In this document: piece by piece, positions 54,714 through 63,620 of the stretch
Position numbering within the stretch: position 1 is the stretch's first letter
Layout of the letters: the number at the start of each line of letters is the position of its first letter
Source of the DNA: Ponticoccus alexandrii
Lineage (GTDB): Bacteria > Pseudomonadota > Alphaproteobacteria > Rhodobacterales > Rhodobacteraceae
Direction: 5' to 3'
Length of the DNA: 64,000 nt
NCBI RefSeq assembly: GCF_016806125.1
Contig: NZ_CP047166.1
Span: 4,065,093 to 4,129,092, forward strand
Position numbers and translations under genes: made by a program
Notes under the pieces: generated by a model
What the model was told of the DNA's origin: nothing
Seen by the model: the letters and a program-made list of their open reading frames with translations, nothing else
Database searches by the model: none

Positions 54714-57700
54714 ATGTTCACGCAATTGACGGCTTTGTTCGGCGTTGTAGCGGCGCCCACGACGGCAAAGGAGGCGGCTGCAGCCCCTCTTGATGAGGCG
54801 TTTTCCAAGGTTTTCTCAGCCTTGGGGCAGGCAGACCCGGAGGGGGAAAGAGACAGGACCGCTGAAGCGCCAGAGCGGGCAAACGGCGCGAAGCAGGTGG
54901 ATACGGTCGAGTCGGCCATGCCGGATGACGGTCCCGTCGGCGGTCGCGATGGAAGTGAAGACACAGCCATCGTTTCCGGGGATGTGACTGACCCGGTCAT
55001 GGCGGTCGGAGAAGGCCCTGACCCGGGCGTCCACAGGTTGCCGTCGCGGGCGATCAGGGTCTCTGCCAACGTCGCGCGGACCATGGAAACAGACGACCCG
55101 TGGACTGCCGTGCCACCCGGCGTTGCTCGTGGGTCCGGACCGGGAGCGGGGCACGCGGCGCATGGGGCCATGCCGGGACAGAGGGCCTTGATCGCTGGCG
55201 GTGAAGGCTTGCCGGGTTTCCGGCGGGAAGGCGCGCAAAAGCCGGACGTGCAGAGGCCTCCGGTGCCGCTTCGTCGCGCAACGTCCACAGTGGACCGCGT
55301 CGCGCGCTCGGAACAGCAAGGCGCGCGCAGTCTTCCGGTTTTTCAAGCGCGGACGGAGCTGGGCGTGCAGGCCATGGCAAGGGTCGAGAGCCTGCGCCCC
55401 GGCATGGTCCCCGATGGCCAAGGTCCGCAGGACCATGCCAGGACAGCTGACCGGAAGGCTCCGCCCCGTTTTAACCGCCCTGTGTCAACCGAAGCGCAGC
55501 CGGGGGGATCGCTGCACGTCGCATCGGCATCGTCGACAACGAAGCCGGCCAGGATCGCCGTCGCGACAACGGTTGTACCCGGCCAAGCACTTGCGGGCTC
55601 CGAAAGCGGAGGCGCAGCCAGTGGAACGCAGCTTGAAGGATGGCCTCTCGGTTCACCGGCACCTTCGCCGATGAAGCCCATCAAGAAAGCTGTCGCTGCG
55701 AAGGTTGAGCCGCAGCACCGGCTTACCGGGTCCGAAACGGACTCCGGGCCCCCGGTGGCAAGGCGCGCGGAGGTCGCAGAACCACCTCTGGTTAAACATT
55801 CGCTTGAGCAGATAGTCTATGAACCCGGCTCTCGGGTACTGTCTGAGCCTCTGCGTCCAGAGATCGCGTCGAAAAATGAGGATCGCGATCCGGCATCGCC
55901 CGCCAGAGGGGCTCTTTCCGCTTCGCAAGCGCCAGGTTTTGTTTTGCAATCCGGGGATTTGACCGCGGTCGTCTCCATTGAAGCGGATGATACAACGCTG
56001 CCTGTGGATCAACCGGGCAAGGCATATCATGCCAGTGCCCGAGACCAGATCGCTTTGGCCGGGCCGGCTGGTCTTAGAACCGGGTCGCTTCCTTTGGTTT
56101 CTGATGTCGCGGGAAAGTCTCTGCCTTTGGCGCCACAAGGTGAGGTTGAAGGAGTCGTGCAAGGCGGGGAGAGGGCGCCGGTAGCTGTCAGGGCGCCGGA
56201 AGAGGCCTCTGGTGCACGCTCCACCCGCATCGCACCGGGCACCTTGAGAAACGCGGGGGGGCCGCAGGCCATGACGGAACTGCTGCATCACGAGCAAACG
56301 GTCATGGTGGCGCGCAAGACCTGGACCGAACCGGTGCATGCCGGAGATCCGGACACTGTGGCGCAGGCCATGGCGAAAGCGGACCGGGCGGCGCGCCCGG
56401 AGTCACAGGCCGCCGGGCTGGCTCTGGGGAGCGGGCAGGCGCGGTGGCACGAGAGTCCAGGGTTGCCTGGTAGCGGCGTGACACCCGCCCATGACGGTCA
56501 GACGAACCAGGGTGAAACGCCAGGGCCAGTCGCCGCCGGTCGTCTGGATACCGCCCCGACCCGCAAGACCCCTATTCCCGATCGGTTGGATGTCGTTGTT
56601 GCGGCCCAAAGGCCGGTGTTCGCCCCGAGCTTTGCGACTGGCTTTGACGACCCGCTGAATCGGTCCGCTGACAACGTCCCACTGGTGGTGCGCCATTCAG
56701 GCATCGTTACGTCACACAGAGCAACCCCCGGCAAAGACGCGCCCCCGGATTCCACCGTTGCCGCGGTTGCCAGGGCCGGTGTGGAACCTGCGACCCGCGG
56801 CCCGGGGCCTACGATCGGCCAACCGGCGGCAGAGCAGGGCGGCGGGGTCCCGGACCCTTTAGGGACGGCGCCTGGTCGGGAACCGTCAGCTCAGGTCGAT
56901 CGTGACGCGATCCTTGCAGAGTCTACTCTGACGGGCAGGCGACCGGTCCCGATCTTGTCCGCTTACCGGGCGGATAACCCTCCGGACACGCGGGGGCAGA
57001 TGATGCCCGCCCATCCTCAAGGGCGCGACCCAGATGTAGAAGAGCGGAACGTGGTTCCACCTTACGCAAAGCAGGACAGCGATCCGTCGGTGTGGACGCG
57101 CCAGCCCGGCCTGAGCGTGACATTGGGCCAGCCCCCGACACAGAGCACGCCCCTTATGCAGAGCCGGGCCCGGTCCGCACCCGAGGTTCGGGTGACCGCC
57201 CCTGCGCAGGCAGCCACGCGGTCCTCCGGCCCGGTCGTGAGGATGCTGGCCCCTGCTACGGTCAACGAATCGAATGCACCACTGGGCGGCACACCCTTCG
57301 TCACATCACCCTTTCTGAGCGACCTCGACGAGCCGCACCTGTCCGTGGATGCCGGTGAAATGGGCCCGGCAGAAGCCCGCGGGACCGTTGGCGGCCCGCA
57401 TCAGACGGTTTCGATGCCGGGCGGGCCGTTGCGGTCCGAACCTGCGGCCATTCTCCGACAGGTCGCCGATGCCCTCCCACGGATGGCGGATGGGCGGATC
57501 GAACTTCAGCTGAACCCGGAAGAGCTGGGACGAGTCCGGTTTCAGATCCATTCCGTCGAAAACGGCTTGGTTGTACAGGTGGCGGCTGATCGTCCGGAAA
57601 CGCTGGACCTGATGCGCCGACATCTCGATCAGTTGGCCCGCGATTTTGCCGAGGCCGGCTATGAAGGCGCCAGCTTCAGCTTTGGTGGCGATGCCTCGGA

Positions 57701-57827
57701 CAACCAGGGTGACACGTCAGGACCCCGCCTCGGTTCCGACGGGGATTCGCAACCGGGCGATGCAGCCGACGTTGCCCGGGCACCGCAACCACAGGCCCCG
57801 AGCGAGGGGCTGGACATCAGGATCTGA
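54714..57827 (+). CDS. fliK: Flagellar hook-length control protein FliK, unusually long
   Basis: 1037 residues. The C-terminal Flg_hook domain (about 905-1000) is clear: GRIELQLNPEELGRVRFQIHSVENGLVVQV and AADRPETLDLMRRHLDQLARDFAEAGYEG. The rest is long low-complexity sequence rich in Pro, Gly, Ala and Arg, expected for the ruler part, but about 900 residues is more than twice Salmonella FliK (~405). Codon-position GC pattern looks coding throughout. flgD follows 3 bp later, as is usual. Confidence 0.93.
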   Translation: MFTQLTALFGVVAAPTTAKEAAAAPLDEAFSKVFSALGQADPEGERDRTAEAPERANGAKQVDTVESAMPDDGPVGGRDGSEDTAIVSGDVTDPVMAVGEGPDPGVHRLPSRAIRVSANVARTMETDDPWTAVPPGVARGSGPGAGHAAHGAMPGQRALIAGGEGLPGFRREGAQKPDVQRPPVPLRRATSTVDRVARSEQQGARSLPVFQARTELGVQAMARVESLRPGMVPDGQGPQDHARTADRKAPPRFNRPVSTEAQPGGSLHVASASSTTKPARIAVATTVVPGQALAGSESGGAASGTQLEGWPLGSPAPSPMKPIKKAVAAKVEPQHRLTGSETDSGPPVARRAEVAEPPLVKHSLEQIVYEPGSRVLSEPLRPEIASKNEDRDPASPARGALSASQAPGFVLQSGDLTAVVSIEADDTTLPVDQPGKAYHASARDQIALAGPAGLRTGSLPLVSDVAGKSLPLAPQGEVEGVVQGGERAPVAVRAPEEASGARSTRIAPGTLRNAGGPQAMTELLHHEQTVMVARKTWTEPVHAGDPDTVAQAMAKADRAARPESQAAGLALGSGQARWHESPGLPGSGVTPAHDGQTNQGETPGPVAAGRLDTAPTRKTPIPDRLDVVVAAQRPVFAPSFATGFDDPLNRSADNVPLVVRHSGIVTSHRATPGKDAPPDSTVAAVARAGVEPATRGPGPTIGQPAAEQGGGVPDPLGTAPGREPSAQVDRDAILAESTLTGRRPVPILSAYRADNPPDTRGQMMPAHPQGRDPDVEERNVVPPYAKQDSDPSVWTRQPGLSVTLGQPPTQSTPLMQSRARSAPEVRVTAPAQAATRSSGPVVRMLAPATVNESNAPLGGTPFVTSPFLSDLDEPHLSVDAGEMGPAEARGTVGGPHQTVSMPGGPLRSEPAAILRQVADALPRMADGRIELQLNPEELGRVRFQIHSVENGLVVQVAADRPETLDLMRRHLDQLARDFAEAGYEGASFSFGGDASDNQGDTSGPRLGSDGDSQPGDAADVARAPQPQAPSEGLDIRI

Positions 57828-57830
57828 GCC

Positions 57831-58550
57831 ATGACCGACGCGACAACCACACCGCCTCTTTTCCCACGCACCGCAAACGCGACCGGGGCAAAATCCGCAG
57901 CCGCGGCCGATGAGGCGGCGGGTTCCGATACCAAGAAGATCAGCTCCGATTTCGAGACATTCCTGAGGATGTTGACGGTCCAGATGCAGAACCAGGATCC
58001 GTTGAATCCCGTGGATTCAACCGATTACGCCACGCAGCTGGCGACTTTTTCCTCTGTCGAGCAGCAGGTTCTGACCAATGATCTTATTCGGGAACTCTCG
58101 GCTCAGCTGGGCGGCGGGGCGGGCGTCGGAAACGCCTTGCAGTCCGTCAGCGGCTGGATCGGGATGGAAGCCCTGTCTGAGGAACCGGTGGCCTTCACCG
58201 GCGCGCCGGTGTCGATCCGGGCAGAATATGCGCCAGAGGCCGACAGCGCCAAGCTTATCGTGCGCAACGCCGAGGGTGAGGAGGTGCAGAGCTTCTCTGT
58301 GGACGTCACGCAAAGAGACCTCGTTTGGGGTGGCGCGGACGGCTCGGGCAGCCTGTTGCCAGCTGGGGAGTACAGCTTTCACATCACGAGTTTCAGCGGC
58401 CTGCAGGAGATAGGGACCGAAGCAGCGGCAACCTACCGGCCCATCGTCGAGGCCCGTGGCACGGACGGGGGGGCGGTCGTGCTGACCCTGAACGATGGAA
58501 TGGAAATCTCGCGCGATGCGGTCATGGGCCTGCGGGACAGCCCGTCGTAA
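57831..58550 (+). CDS. flgD: Flagellar hook cap protein FlgD
   Basis: 239-residue scaffolding protein for hook assembly. The N-terminal signature is FETFLRMLTVQMQNQDPLNPVDSTDYATQLATFSSVEQQV (residues ~42-81, read in parts); the C-terminal Ig-like/FlgD tudor region has LVWGGADGSGSLLPAGEYSF. End of the fliK-flgD unit. Confidence 0.96.
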   Translation: MTDATTTPPLFPRTANATGAKSAAAADEAAGSDTKKISSDFETFLRMLTVQMQNQDPLNPVDSTDYATQLATFSSVEQQVLTNDLIRELSAQLGGGAGVGNALQSVSGWIGMEALSEEPVAFTGAPVSIRAEYAPEADSAKLIVRNAEGEEVQSFSVDVTQRDLVWGGADGSGSLLPAGEYSFHITSFSGLQEIGTEAAATYRPIVEARGTDGGAVVLTLNDGMEISRDAVMGLRDSPS

Positions 58551-58712
58551 GGGTTGGCCTGCGCGGGACGGGCTGCAGCATGCAGGCAGGCAAGCAGAGG
58601 CCGCATGCCGGTTCGTTGGGCGATTGTTGCCAATTTGACGCGTCTGTCTCCTTGGCTGAGGTGGAACTTGCAGTTGCAGAAGATCACGTTTGAACGGTTT
58701 TGGCTTTGCGTA

Positions 58713-58752
58713 TACAGTCCCGTGTGTAGGGCGTTTGGCGCCCTGGACTGTA
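58713..58752 (+). promoter_or_regulatory. 5' leader hairpin of the small exported protein gene
   Basis: TACAGTCC (58713-58720) pairs with GGACTGTA (58745-58752), and inside AGGGCG (58728-58733) pairs with CGCCCT (58739-58744) around loop TTTGG, leaving a 7-nt bulge. The structure ends six bases before the GGAG ribosome binding site at 58759-58762, so it can influence translation or transcript stability. Confidence 0.65.
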
Positions 58753-58768
58753 CAGTTTGGAGAAAACC

Positions 58769-58951
58769 ATGAAAAAGCTCTCGATCGTGGCTGCAGCCGC
58801 AGCGATCGCAGCTGCAGCAGCCGCCCCGGTGGCCGCTCAGGAAGCGAACGACCCCTTCGTTTCCACCCAGGTCAGTGCCGTTCCGGCGCTCGCGGTCCTT
58901 GGTGGTATTGCTGTTATCGTTGCCATCGCGGCATCCGACGGCACCAACTGA
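58769..58951 (+). CDS. Small exported or membrane peptide of unknown function
   Basis: 60 residues: a Sec-type signal peptide (KKLSIVAAAAAIAAAAAAP, cleavage near VAAQ) and a short mature part ending in a hydrophobic segment (VPALAVLGGIAVIVAIAA) and SDGTN. Strong ribosome binding site GGAG 6 bases ahead; a dedicated 5' hairpin and 3' terminator show it is a real monocistronic gene. Similar tiny alanine-rich exported peptides occur in roseobacters, with no known role. A short product, so the identity rests on these signals rather than on homology. Confidence 0.75.
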   Translation: MKKLSIVAAAAAIAAAAAAPVAAQEANDPFVSTQVSAVPALAVLGGIAVIVAIAASDGTN

Positions 58952-58976
58952 TTCGTTTGCCTATTGCGACTTCGGA

Positions 58977-59001
58977 AACGGCGGCCTTTGGCCGCCGTTT
59001 T
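58977..59001. terminator. Intrinsic terminator after the small peptide gene
   Basis: Stem AACGGCGGCC (58977-58986) / GGCCGCCGTT (58990-58999) with loop TTT, followed by T-rich TTTTC. On the minus strand GTTTCC follows, so it can also act at the ubiB 3' end. Confidence 0.88.
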
Positions 59002-59022
59002 CATTTGTGACCGCAACGTCGC

Positions 59023-60552
59023 TCAGGCAAGCATCCACAGCGCGCCAAGGCCAAGGCCGGCACAAAGCCCCACGACGGCCCACAACAGCCGCGCCAGCCA
59101 TGGCGAGGGGGCGCGTTCCGGTTCTGGCTGGGCCTGCCGTATCAGGGCCGCTTCCACGAGGCCCGGAAGCCTTGGCCCGAAGCGGGCCATCACCAGCGCC
59201 GTCTTCCACAGGTCCGAGGCCGCCGCCCGCGGCCCGATCGACTGCTTGATGTAGGCCTCGACCACGGGTTTCGCGACGTTCCAGATGTTCATGCGCGGGT
59301 CGAGCGACCGCGCCACACCCTCGACCACGACCATCGTCCGCTGAAGCAGGATGAGTTCGGTCCGGGTCTCCATCCCGAAGCGTTCGGTCACTTCGAACAG
59401 GTAGGACAGCAGTTTCGCCATGGAGATCCGCGTCGCATCCATGCCGAAGATCGGTTCTCCGACGGCACGCAGCGCGCGCGCGAATTCATCCACGTCGCGG
59501 TCGGCGGGGACATAACCCGCCTCGAAATGGACCTCTGCCACGCGCTGGTAGTCGCGCCGGATGAAGCCGAAGAGGATCTCGGCGTAGACCCGGCGCGTGT
59601 ATTCGTCGATATGCCCCATGATCCCGAAATCGAAAGCGACGATATCGCCGTTCGGGGCCACCTTCAGATTGCCCTGATGCATGTCGGCGTGAAAGAAACC
59701 GTCGCGCAGCGCGTGGTTCAGGAACAGTTGCAGCACCCGTTCCGACAGGGCCGCGCGGTCGTGCCCGGCGGCATCCAGTGCCGCATTGTCGCCCAGTGGC
59801 ACACCCTCGACCCAGCTCATCGTCATGACCCGGCGGCCAGAGTAGGGCCAGCGCACCACCGGCAGGTCAAAGCCCGCGTCATCGGTGGTGTTCGCGGCGA
59901 ACTGGCTGGCAGAGGCTGCCTCCAGCCGCAGGTCCAGCTCGCCCAGCACCACACCCTCGAAATGCGCGATCACGTCGCGGGGGCGCAGGCGGCGCGAGGC
60001 CGGTGAAAGCGCCTCGATCACGTTGGCGGCGAAATAGAAGGCGTCGATGTCGCGCCGAAAGGCCCGTTCGATGCCGGGGCGCAGGACCTTCACGGCCACG
60101 TCGTGGCCGGTGTCCGCCAGGCGCGCGCGGTGCACCTGCGCGATCGAGGCGGCGGCTACGGGGGGGCTGAACTCGGAAAACACCTCGGACACGGGCTGGC
60201 CGATTTCCTCGGCGACCTGCCGCTTGGCCTCTTCGATGGAAAAGGGTGGCAGCTTGTCCTGCAACACCCGCAATTCAAGGGCGAGGTCGTCGCCCACCAC
60301 GTCGGGGCGCGTCGACAGGATCTGGCCGAACTTGATGTAGGCCGGGCCAAGCGCCTGAATGGCGCGGACGGCGGGCGGCAGGGCCGGATCGCCCTTTTCC
60401 CCCAGCCATTTGAAGGGCCAGCCCAGCACACGCGCGGCCACCCGCAGGGGCGCAGGTGCTTCCATGGCGTCCAGCACGACACCCATGGCGCCGGTGCGCT
60501 CCAGCGTGGCGCCGGTGCGGATCAGCCGCAGGATATTGTGGGGACCGCGCAC
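59023..60552 (-). CDS. ubiB: Ubiquinone biosynthesis kinase-like protein UbiB
   Basis: 509-residue atypical (ADCK/ABC1) kinase needed for ubiquinone synthesis. The KxGQ motif is in PAYIKFGQILSTRPD near residues 70-85, with the ATP-binding AxxxRV-like region, and the catalytic loop here reads HADMHQGN near 290-297 rather than the commoner HADPHPGN. Two C-terminal TM helices end LLWAVVGLCAGLGLGALWML. Starts with GTG at 60552, directly after the ubiE stop (60553-60555). Confidence 0.95.
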   Translation of the reverse strand: MRGPHNILRLIRTGATLERTGAMGVVLDAMEAPAPLRVAARVLGWPFKWLGEKGDPALPPAVRAIQALGPAYIKFGQILSTRPDVVGDDLALELRVLQDKLPPFSIEEAKRQVAEEIGQPVSEVFSEFSPPVAAASIAQVHRARLADTGHDVAVKVLRPGIERAFRRDIDAFYFAANVIEALSPASRRLRPRDVIAHFEGVVLGELDLRLEAASASQFAANTTDDAGFDLPVVRWPYSGRRVMTMSWVEGVPLGDNAALDAAGHDRAALSERVLQLFLNHALRDGFFHADMHQGNLKVAPNGDIVAFDFGIMGHIDEYTRRVYAEILFGFIRRDYQRVAEVHFEAGYVPADRDVDEFARALRAVGEPIFGMDATRISMAKLLSYLFEVTERFGMETRTELILLQRTMVVVEGVARSLDPRMNIWNVAKPVVEAYIKQSIGPRAAASDLWKTALVMARFGPRLPGLVEAALIRQAQPEPERAPSPWLARLLWAVVGLCAGLGLGALWMLA

Positions 60553-61305
60553 CTAGAGCTTCCAGCCGGAATGCAGGCAGGCCACGCCCATGGTCAGGTT
60601 CCGGTACCTGGCGTTCTCGAACCCGGCACCGCGCACCATGCCGAGAAAGGTCTCTTGGTCGGGGAAGCGGCGGATCGATTCCACCAGGTACTGGTAAGAG
60701 TCGCGGTCCCCGGCGATCATCTGACCCATGCGCGGGATGATGTTGAAGGAATAGAGATCATAGGCCTTCTGCATCATGTCGTTTGGAATATGGCTGAACT
60801 CCAGCACCATAAGTCGCCCGCCGGGCTTCAGAACGCGGTAGGCCTCGGCCAGCGCGATCTCGGGGCGGGTGACGTTGCGGATGCCGAAGGAGACCGTATA
60901 GACGTCAAAGCTGTTGTCGGCGAAGGGCAGGGCCATGGCGTCGCCCACGACCCAGTCGAGCGACTCTCCCAGCGCCTCGGCCTCGGCGCGCTTGCGGCCT
61001 TCGACCAGCATCGGTTCGGTCAGGTCCAGAACCGTAGCGTGACCGCGGCCCGCGCGCTTCAGGAACCGGAACGAGATGTCGCCGGTCCCGCCCGCCACAT
61101 CCAGCAGTCGCTGGCCGGGCCGGGGCGCCAGCCAATCCATCATCGCGTCTTTCCAGATCCGGTGGATGCCCATGGACATTGCGTCGTTCATGACATCGTA
61201 TTTTGACGCGACAGAGCGGAACACGCCCTGTACCCGCCCGGCCTTTTCCGATTCGGGAACTTCGGCATAGCCGAAATGTGTCGTCTTTCCGGTCTCTTCG
61301 CTCAT
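60553..61305 (-). CDS. ubiE: Demethylmenaquinone/ubiquinone C-methyltransferase UbiE
   Basis: 250-residue SAM methyltransferase acting at C-2 methylation of ubiquinone (and menaquinone) precursors. Motif [16 protein letters not shown] near residues 69-83, the post-motif [24 protein letters not shown] near 120-143, and a C-terminal [15 protein letters not shown] ending, all as in UbiE. The longer open frame upstream has no homology, so ATG 61305 is used. Divergent from mutM with 75 bp between. Confidence 0.97.
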   Translation of the reverse strand: MSEETGKTTHFGYAEVPESEKAGRVQGVFRSVASKYDVMNDAMSMGIHRIWKDAMMDWLAPRPGQRLLDVAGGTGDISFRFLKRAGRGHATVLDLTEPMLVEGRKRAEAEALGESLDWVVGDAMALPFADNSFDVYTVSFGIRNVTRPEIALAEAYRVLKPGGRLMVLEFSHIPNDMMQKAYDLYSFNIIPRMGQMIAGDRDSYQYLVESIRRFPDQETFLGMVRGAGFENARYRNLTMGVACLHSGWKL

Positions 61306-61380
61306 GGGCCTTGCCGTTTCTTTCTGCGTGCCTTTCTTATAGGTCGCCCCGGCGCCGTTACAATGAGCAGGACCCGCCCC

Positions 61381-62232
61381 ATGCCCGAATTGCCCGAAGT
61401 CGAGACAGTCCGTCGCGGTCTGGCCCCCGTGATGGAGGGCGCGGTGATTGCGCGGGCCGCCGTGAACCGGCCCGATCTGCGCTGGCCTTTCCCGCCCGAC
61501 ATGGCTGCGCGGCTGACCGGCGCGCGGGTCGACCGGCTGCGGCGCAGGTCGAAATACATCCTTGCGGACCTCTCCACGGGGGAATCGCTGCTGATCCACC
61601 TTGGCATGTCGGGGCGGATGCTGGTCTCGGGCGATCCGCTGGGTGTCTTCGTGCACGATCATCCGGCTCCCGAAAAACACGACCACGTCGTGTTCGACAT
61701 GGATAACGGCGCGCGGGTGACCTTCAACGACCCGCGCCGCTTCGGCGCGATGGACCTGCTGCCCACGGACAGCGCAGAGGGCCACCCACTTCTGGCCTCT
61801 CTGGGGCCAGAGCCGCTGGGCAACCAGTTCAGCGAATCCCATCTGGTCGAGGCCCTGAAGGGGCGTAACATGCCGATGAAATCCGCGCTTCTGGATCAAA
61901 AGATCGTCGCGGGGCTGGGCAATATCTACGTCTGCGAGGCGCTCTTCCGTTGCGGCATCCATCCGGCGCGCAAGGCGGGCCGCGTTTCGGCGCGGCGCGT
62001 GGCCGCACTGGTGCCGGTGATCCGCGCGGTGTTGACCGATGCCATCGCGGCGGGCGGCTCCAGCCTGCGGGACTTTCGGCAAGCCGATGGAGAGCTTGGA
62101 TATTTTCAGCACAGCTTCGACGTTTACGGGCGCGAGGGCGCGCCCTGCCGGACGCCGGGATGCTCTCAGGCGATCCGCCGTCTCGTGCAGTCGGGGCGGT
62201 CCTCATTCTATTGCCCGGCCTGTCAAAGATAA
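61381..62232 (+). CDS. mutM: Formamidopyrimidine-DNA glycosylase MutM (Fpg)
   Basis: Excises 8-oxoG and FaPy bases with AP-lyase activity. 283 residues starting [14 protein letters not shown]; Pro2 (after Met removal) is the Schiff-base nucleophile and Glu3 is conserved. [10 protein letters not shown] near residue 77 is the central signature. The C-terminal zinc finger has CRTPGC near 257-262 and CPAC near 277-280. Start ATG 61381 fixed by Pro2. Confidence 0.97.
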   Translation: MPELPEVETVRRGLAPVMEGAVIARAAVNRPDLRWPFPPDMAARLTGARVDRLRRRSKYILADLSTGESLLIHLGMSGRMLVSGDPLGVFVHDHPAPEKHDHVVFDMDNGARVTFNDPRRFGAMDLLPTDSAEGHPLLASLGPEPLGNQFSESHLVEALKGRNMPMKSALLDQKIVAGLGNIYVCEALFRCGIHPARKAGRVSARRVAALVPVIRAVLTDAIAAGGSSLRDFRQADGELGYFQHSFDVYGREGAPCRTPGCSQAIRRLVQSGRSSFYCPACQR

Positions 62233-62297
62233 TTTGACCGACCTGCCCAAGATGGTAAGGCTGGGCGCCTGACGGAACCGGACGGAGCCCAGAACTC

Positions 62298-63074
62298 ATG
62301 GCCTATGAGACGATCATCGTCGAAGTAGAAGACCACGTCGCCACCATCAAGCTGAACAGACCCGATGCGCTGAACGCCCTCAACTCCGAGTTGCTGGGCG
62401 AGCTCTCCGAGGCGCTGGCAGAGGCGGATGGCAACGAGAAGGTGCGTTGCATCATCATCACCGGCTCGGCCAAGGCTTTTGCCGCCGGGGCGGACATCAA
62501 GGAGATGTCGGAAAAATCCTATGTCGACATGTTCCTGTCGGACTTCTTTGGCAAGGAAGGCGCGGCGATCACTTCGACCCGCAAGCCGGTCATCGCCGCG
62601 GTGGCGGGCTATGCACTGGGCGGCGGCTGCGAACTGGCAATGATGTGCGACTTCATCATTGCCGCCGACACGGCCAAGTTCGGCCAACCCGAGATCAACC
62701 TTGGCGTTATGCCAGGGCTGGGCGGGACGCAGCGGCTCACCCGCTACATCGGTAAGTCCAAGGCGATGGACATGAACCTGACCGGTCGCTTCATGGATGC
62801 CGAAGAGGCAGAGCGCGCCGGGCTGGTCAGCCGCGTCGTGCCCGCCAAGCAGCTGATGGAAGAGGCGCGCGCCGCCGCCGACAAGATCTCCGAGAAGTCG
62901 ATTCTTTCGGCCATCGCCTGCAAGGAGGCGGTCAACCGCGCCTACGAGACGACCCTCTCCGAAGGTCTGCTGTACGAACGCCGTCTGTTCCACGCGCTCT
63001 TTGCGACCGAGGATCAGTCCGAGGGCATGGCCGCCTTCATGGAAAAGCGCACCGCGCAGTTCCGCGACCGCTGA
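62298..63074 (+). CDS. Enoyl-CoA hydratase (short chain)
   Basis: 258-residue crotonase-fold enzyme hydrating trans-2-enoyl-CoA in beta-oxidation. Oxyanion region [11 protein letters not shown] near 62-72, the second signature [17 protein letters not shown] near 107-123 (with the catalytic Glu of the family) and [17 protein letters not shown] near 135-151. Closest in look to FadB1/EchA-type monofunctional hydratases. Stands alone between mutM and rpsT, ends in the hairpin at 63087-63117. Confidence 0.95.
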   Translation: MAYETIIVEVEDHVATIKLNRPDALNALNSELLGELSEALAEADGNEKVRCIIITGSAKAFAAGADIKEMSEKSYVDMFLSDFFGKEGAAITSTRKPVIAAVAGYALGGGCELAMMCDFIIAADTAKFGQPEINLGVMPGLGGTQRLTRYIGKSKAMDMNLTGRFMDAEEAERAGLVSRVVPAKQLMEEARAAADKISEKSILSAIACKEAVNRAYETTLSEGLLYERRLFHALFATEDQSEGMAAFMEKRTAQFRDR

Positions 63075-63086
63075 GGTCCTGAACCG

Positions 63087-63117
63087 GATTCGGGCATTAT
63101 CGCCTTGCCCGAATCCA
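63087..63117 (+). terminator. Hairpin after the enoyl-CoA hydratase gene
   Basis: Perfect 11-bp stem GGATTCGGGCA (63087-63097) / TGCCCGAATCC (63107-63117) with a 9-nt loop, 12 bp after the stop codon. No T-run follows (AAAGG), so it could work with a factor or only protect the 3' end. Confidence 0.5.
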
Positions 63118-63249
63118 AAGGTGTCTGTATAGGCGCCCGTCATACATGCGCGTGATGCCCGCTCTGGCAAGAATCGGTCCCGGATGACGTTCGGGTTTGT
63201 GTCAGGCATTGCGCCTTCAACAGAAGCTTAAGACTCAGGATCGATCATC

Positions 63250-63513
63250 ATGGCCAATACGCCCCAGTCCAAGAAACGCGCCCGTCAGAACGAGTCGCGT
63301 TTTGCTATCAACAAAGCCCGCCGCTCGCGCATCCGCACCTTCCTGCGCCAGGTCGAAGAAGCCATTTCTTCGGGCGATAAAGAGGCAGCTCAGGCTGCTC
63401 TGAAGGCCGCTCAGCCCGAGCTGATGCGGGGCGTTACCAAAGGCGTTTTCCACAAGAATACCGCGTCGCGCAAGCTGTCGCGCCTGTCCTCGCGTGTAAA
63501 GGCACTGGGCTAA
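63250..63513 (+). CDS. rpsT: 30S ribosomal protein S20
   Basis: 87-residue primary rRNA-binding protein of the small subunit. It opens [21 protein letters not shown] with the S20 hallmark SAKKRxR-like region, is rich in Lys/Arg and helical throughout, and ends [18 protein letters not shown], a standard S20 tail. ATG at 63250 is right; a purine-rich AGGATCGATC lies before. In this family rpsT is normally followed by dnaA; here a structured RNA comes first. Confidence 0.97.
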   Translation: MANTPQSKKRARQNESRFAINKARRSRIRTFLRQVEEAISSGDKEAAQAALKAAQPELMRGVTKGVFHKNTASRKLSRLSSRVKALG

Positions 63514-63541
63514 ACGATTACCACATTTAGTGTTTTTTATG

Positions 63542-63570
63542 AAAGGCATCGCTATATGCGGTGCCTTTTT
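63542..63570 (+). terminator. Intrinsic terminator of rpsT
   Basis: Stem AAAGGCATCGC (63542-63552) / GCGGTGCCTTT (63558-63568) with loop TATAT and one G-T pair, followed by a T-run to 63570. It lies 28 bp past the rpsT stop. Confidence 0.85.
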
Positions 63571-63620
63571 GCGTTGTGGGGATTCCTTGCCATACCCTTA
63601 GATTCGTTTCCGCACTATTA

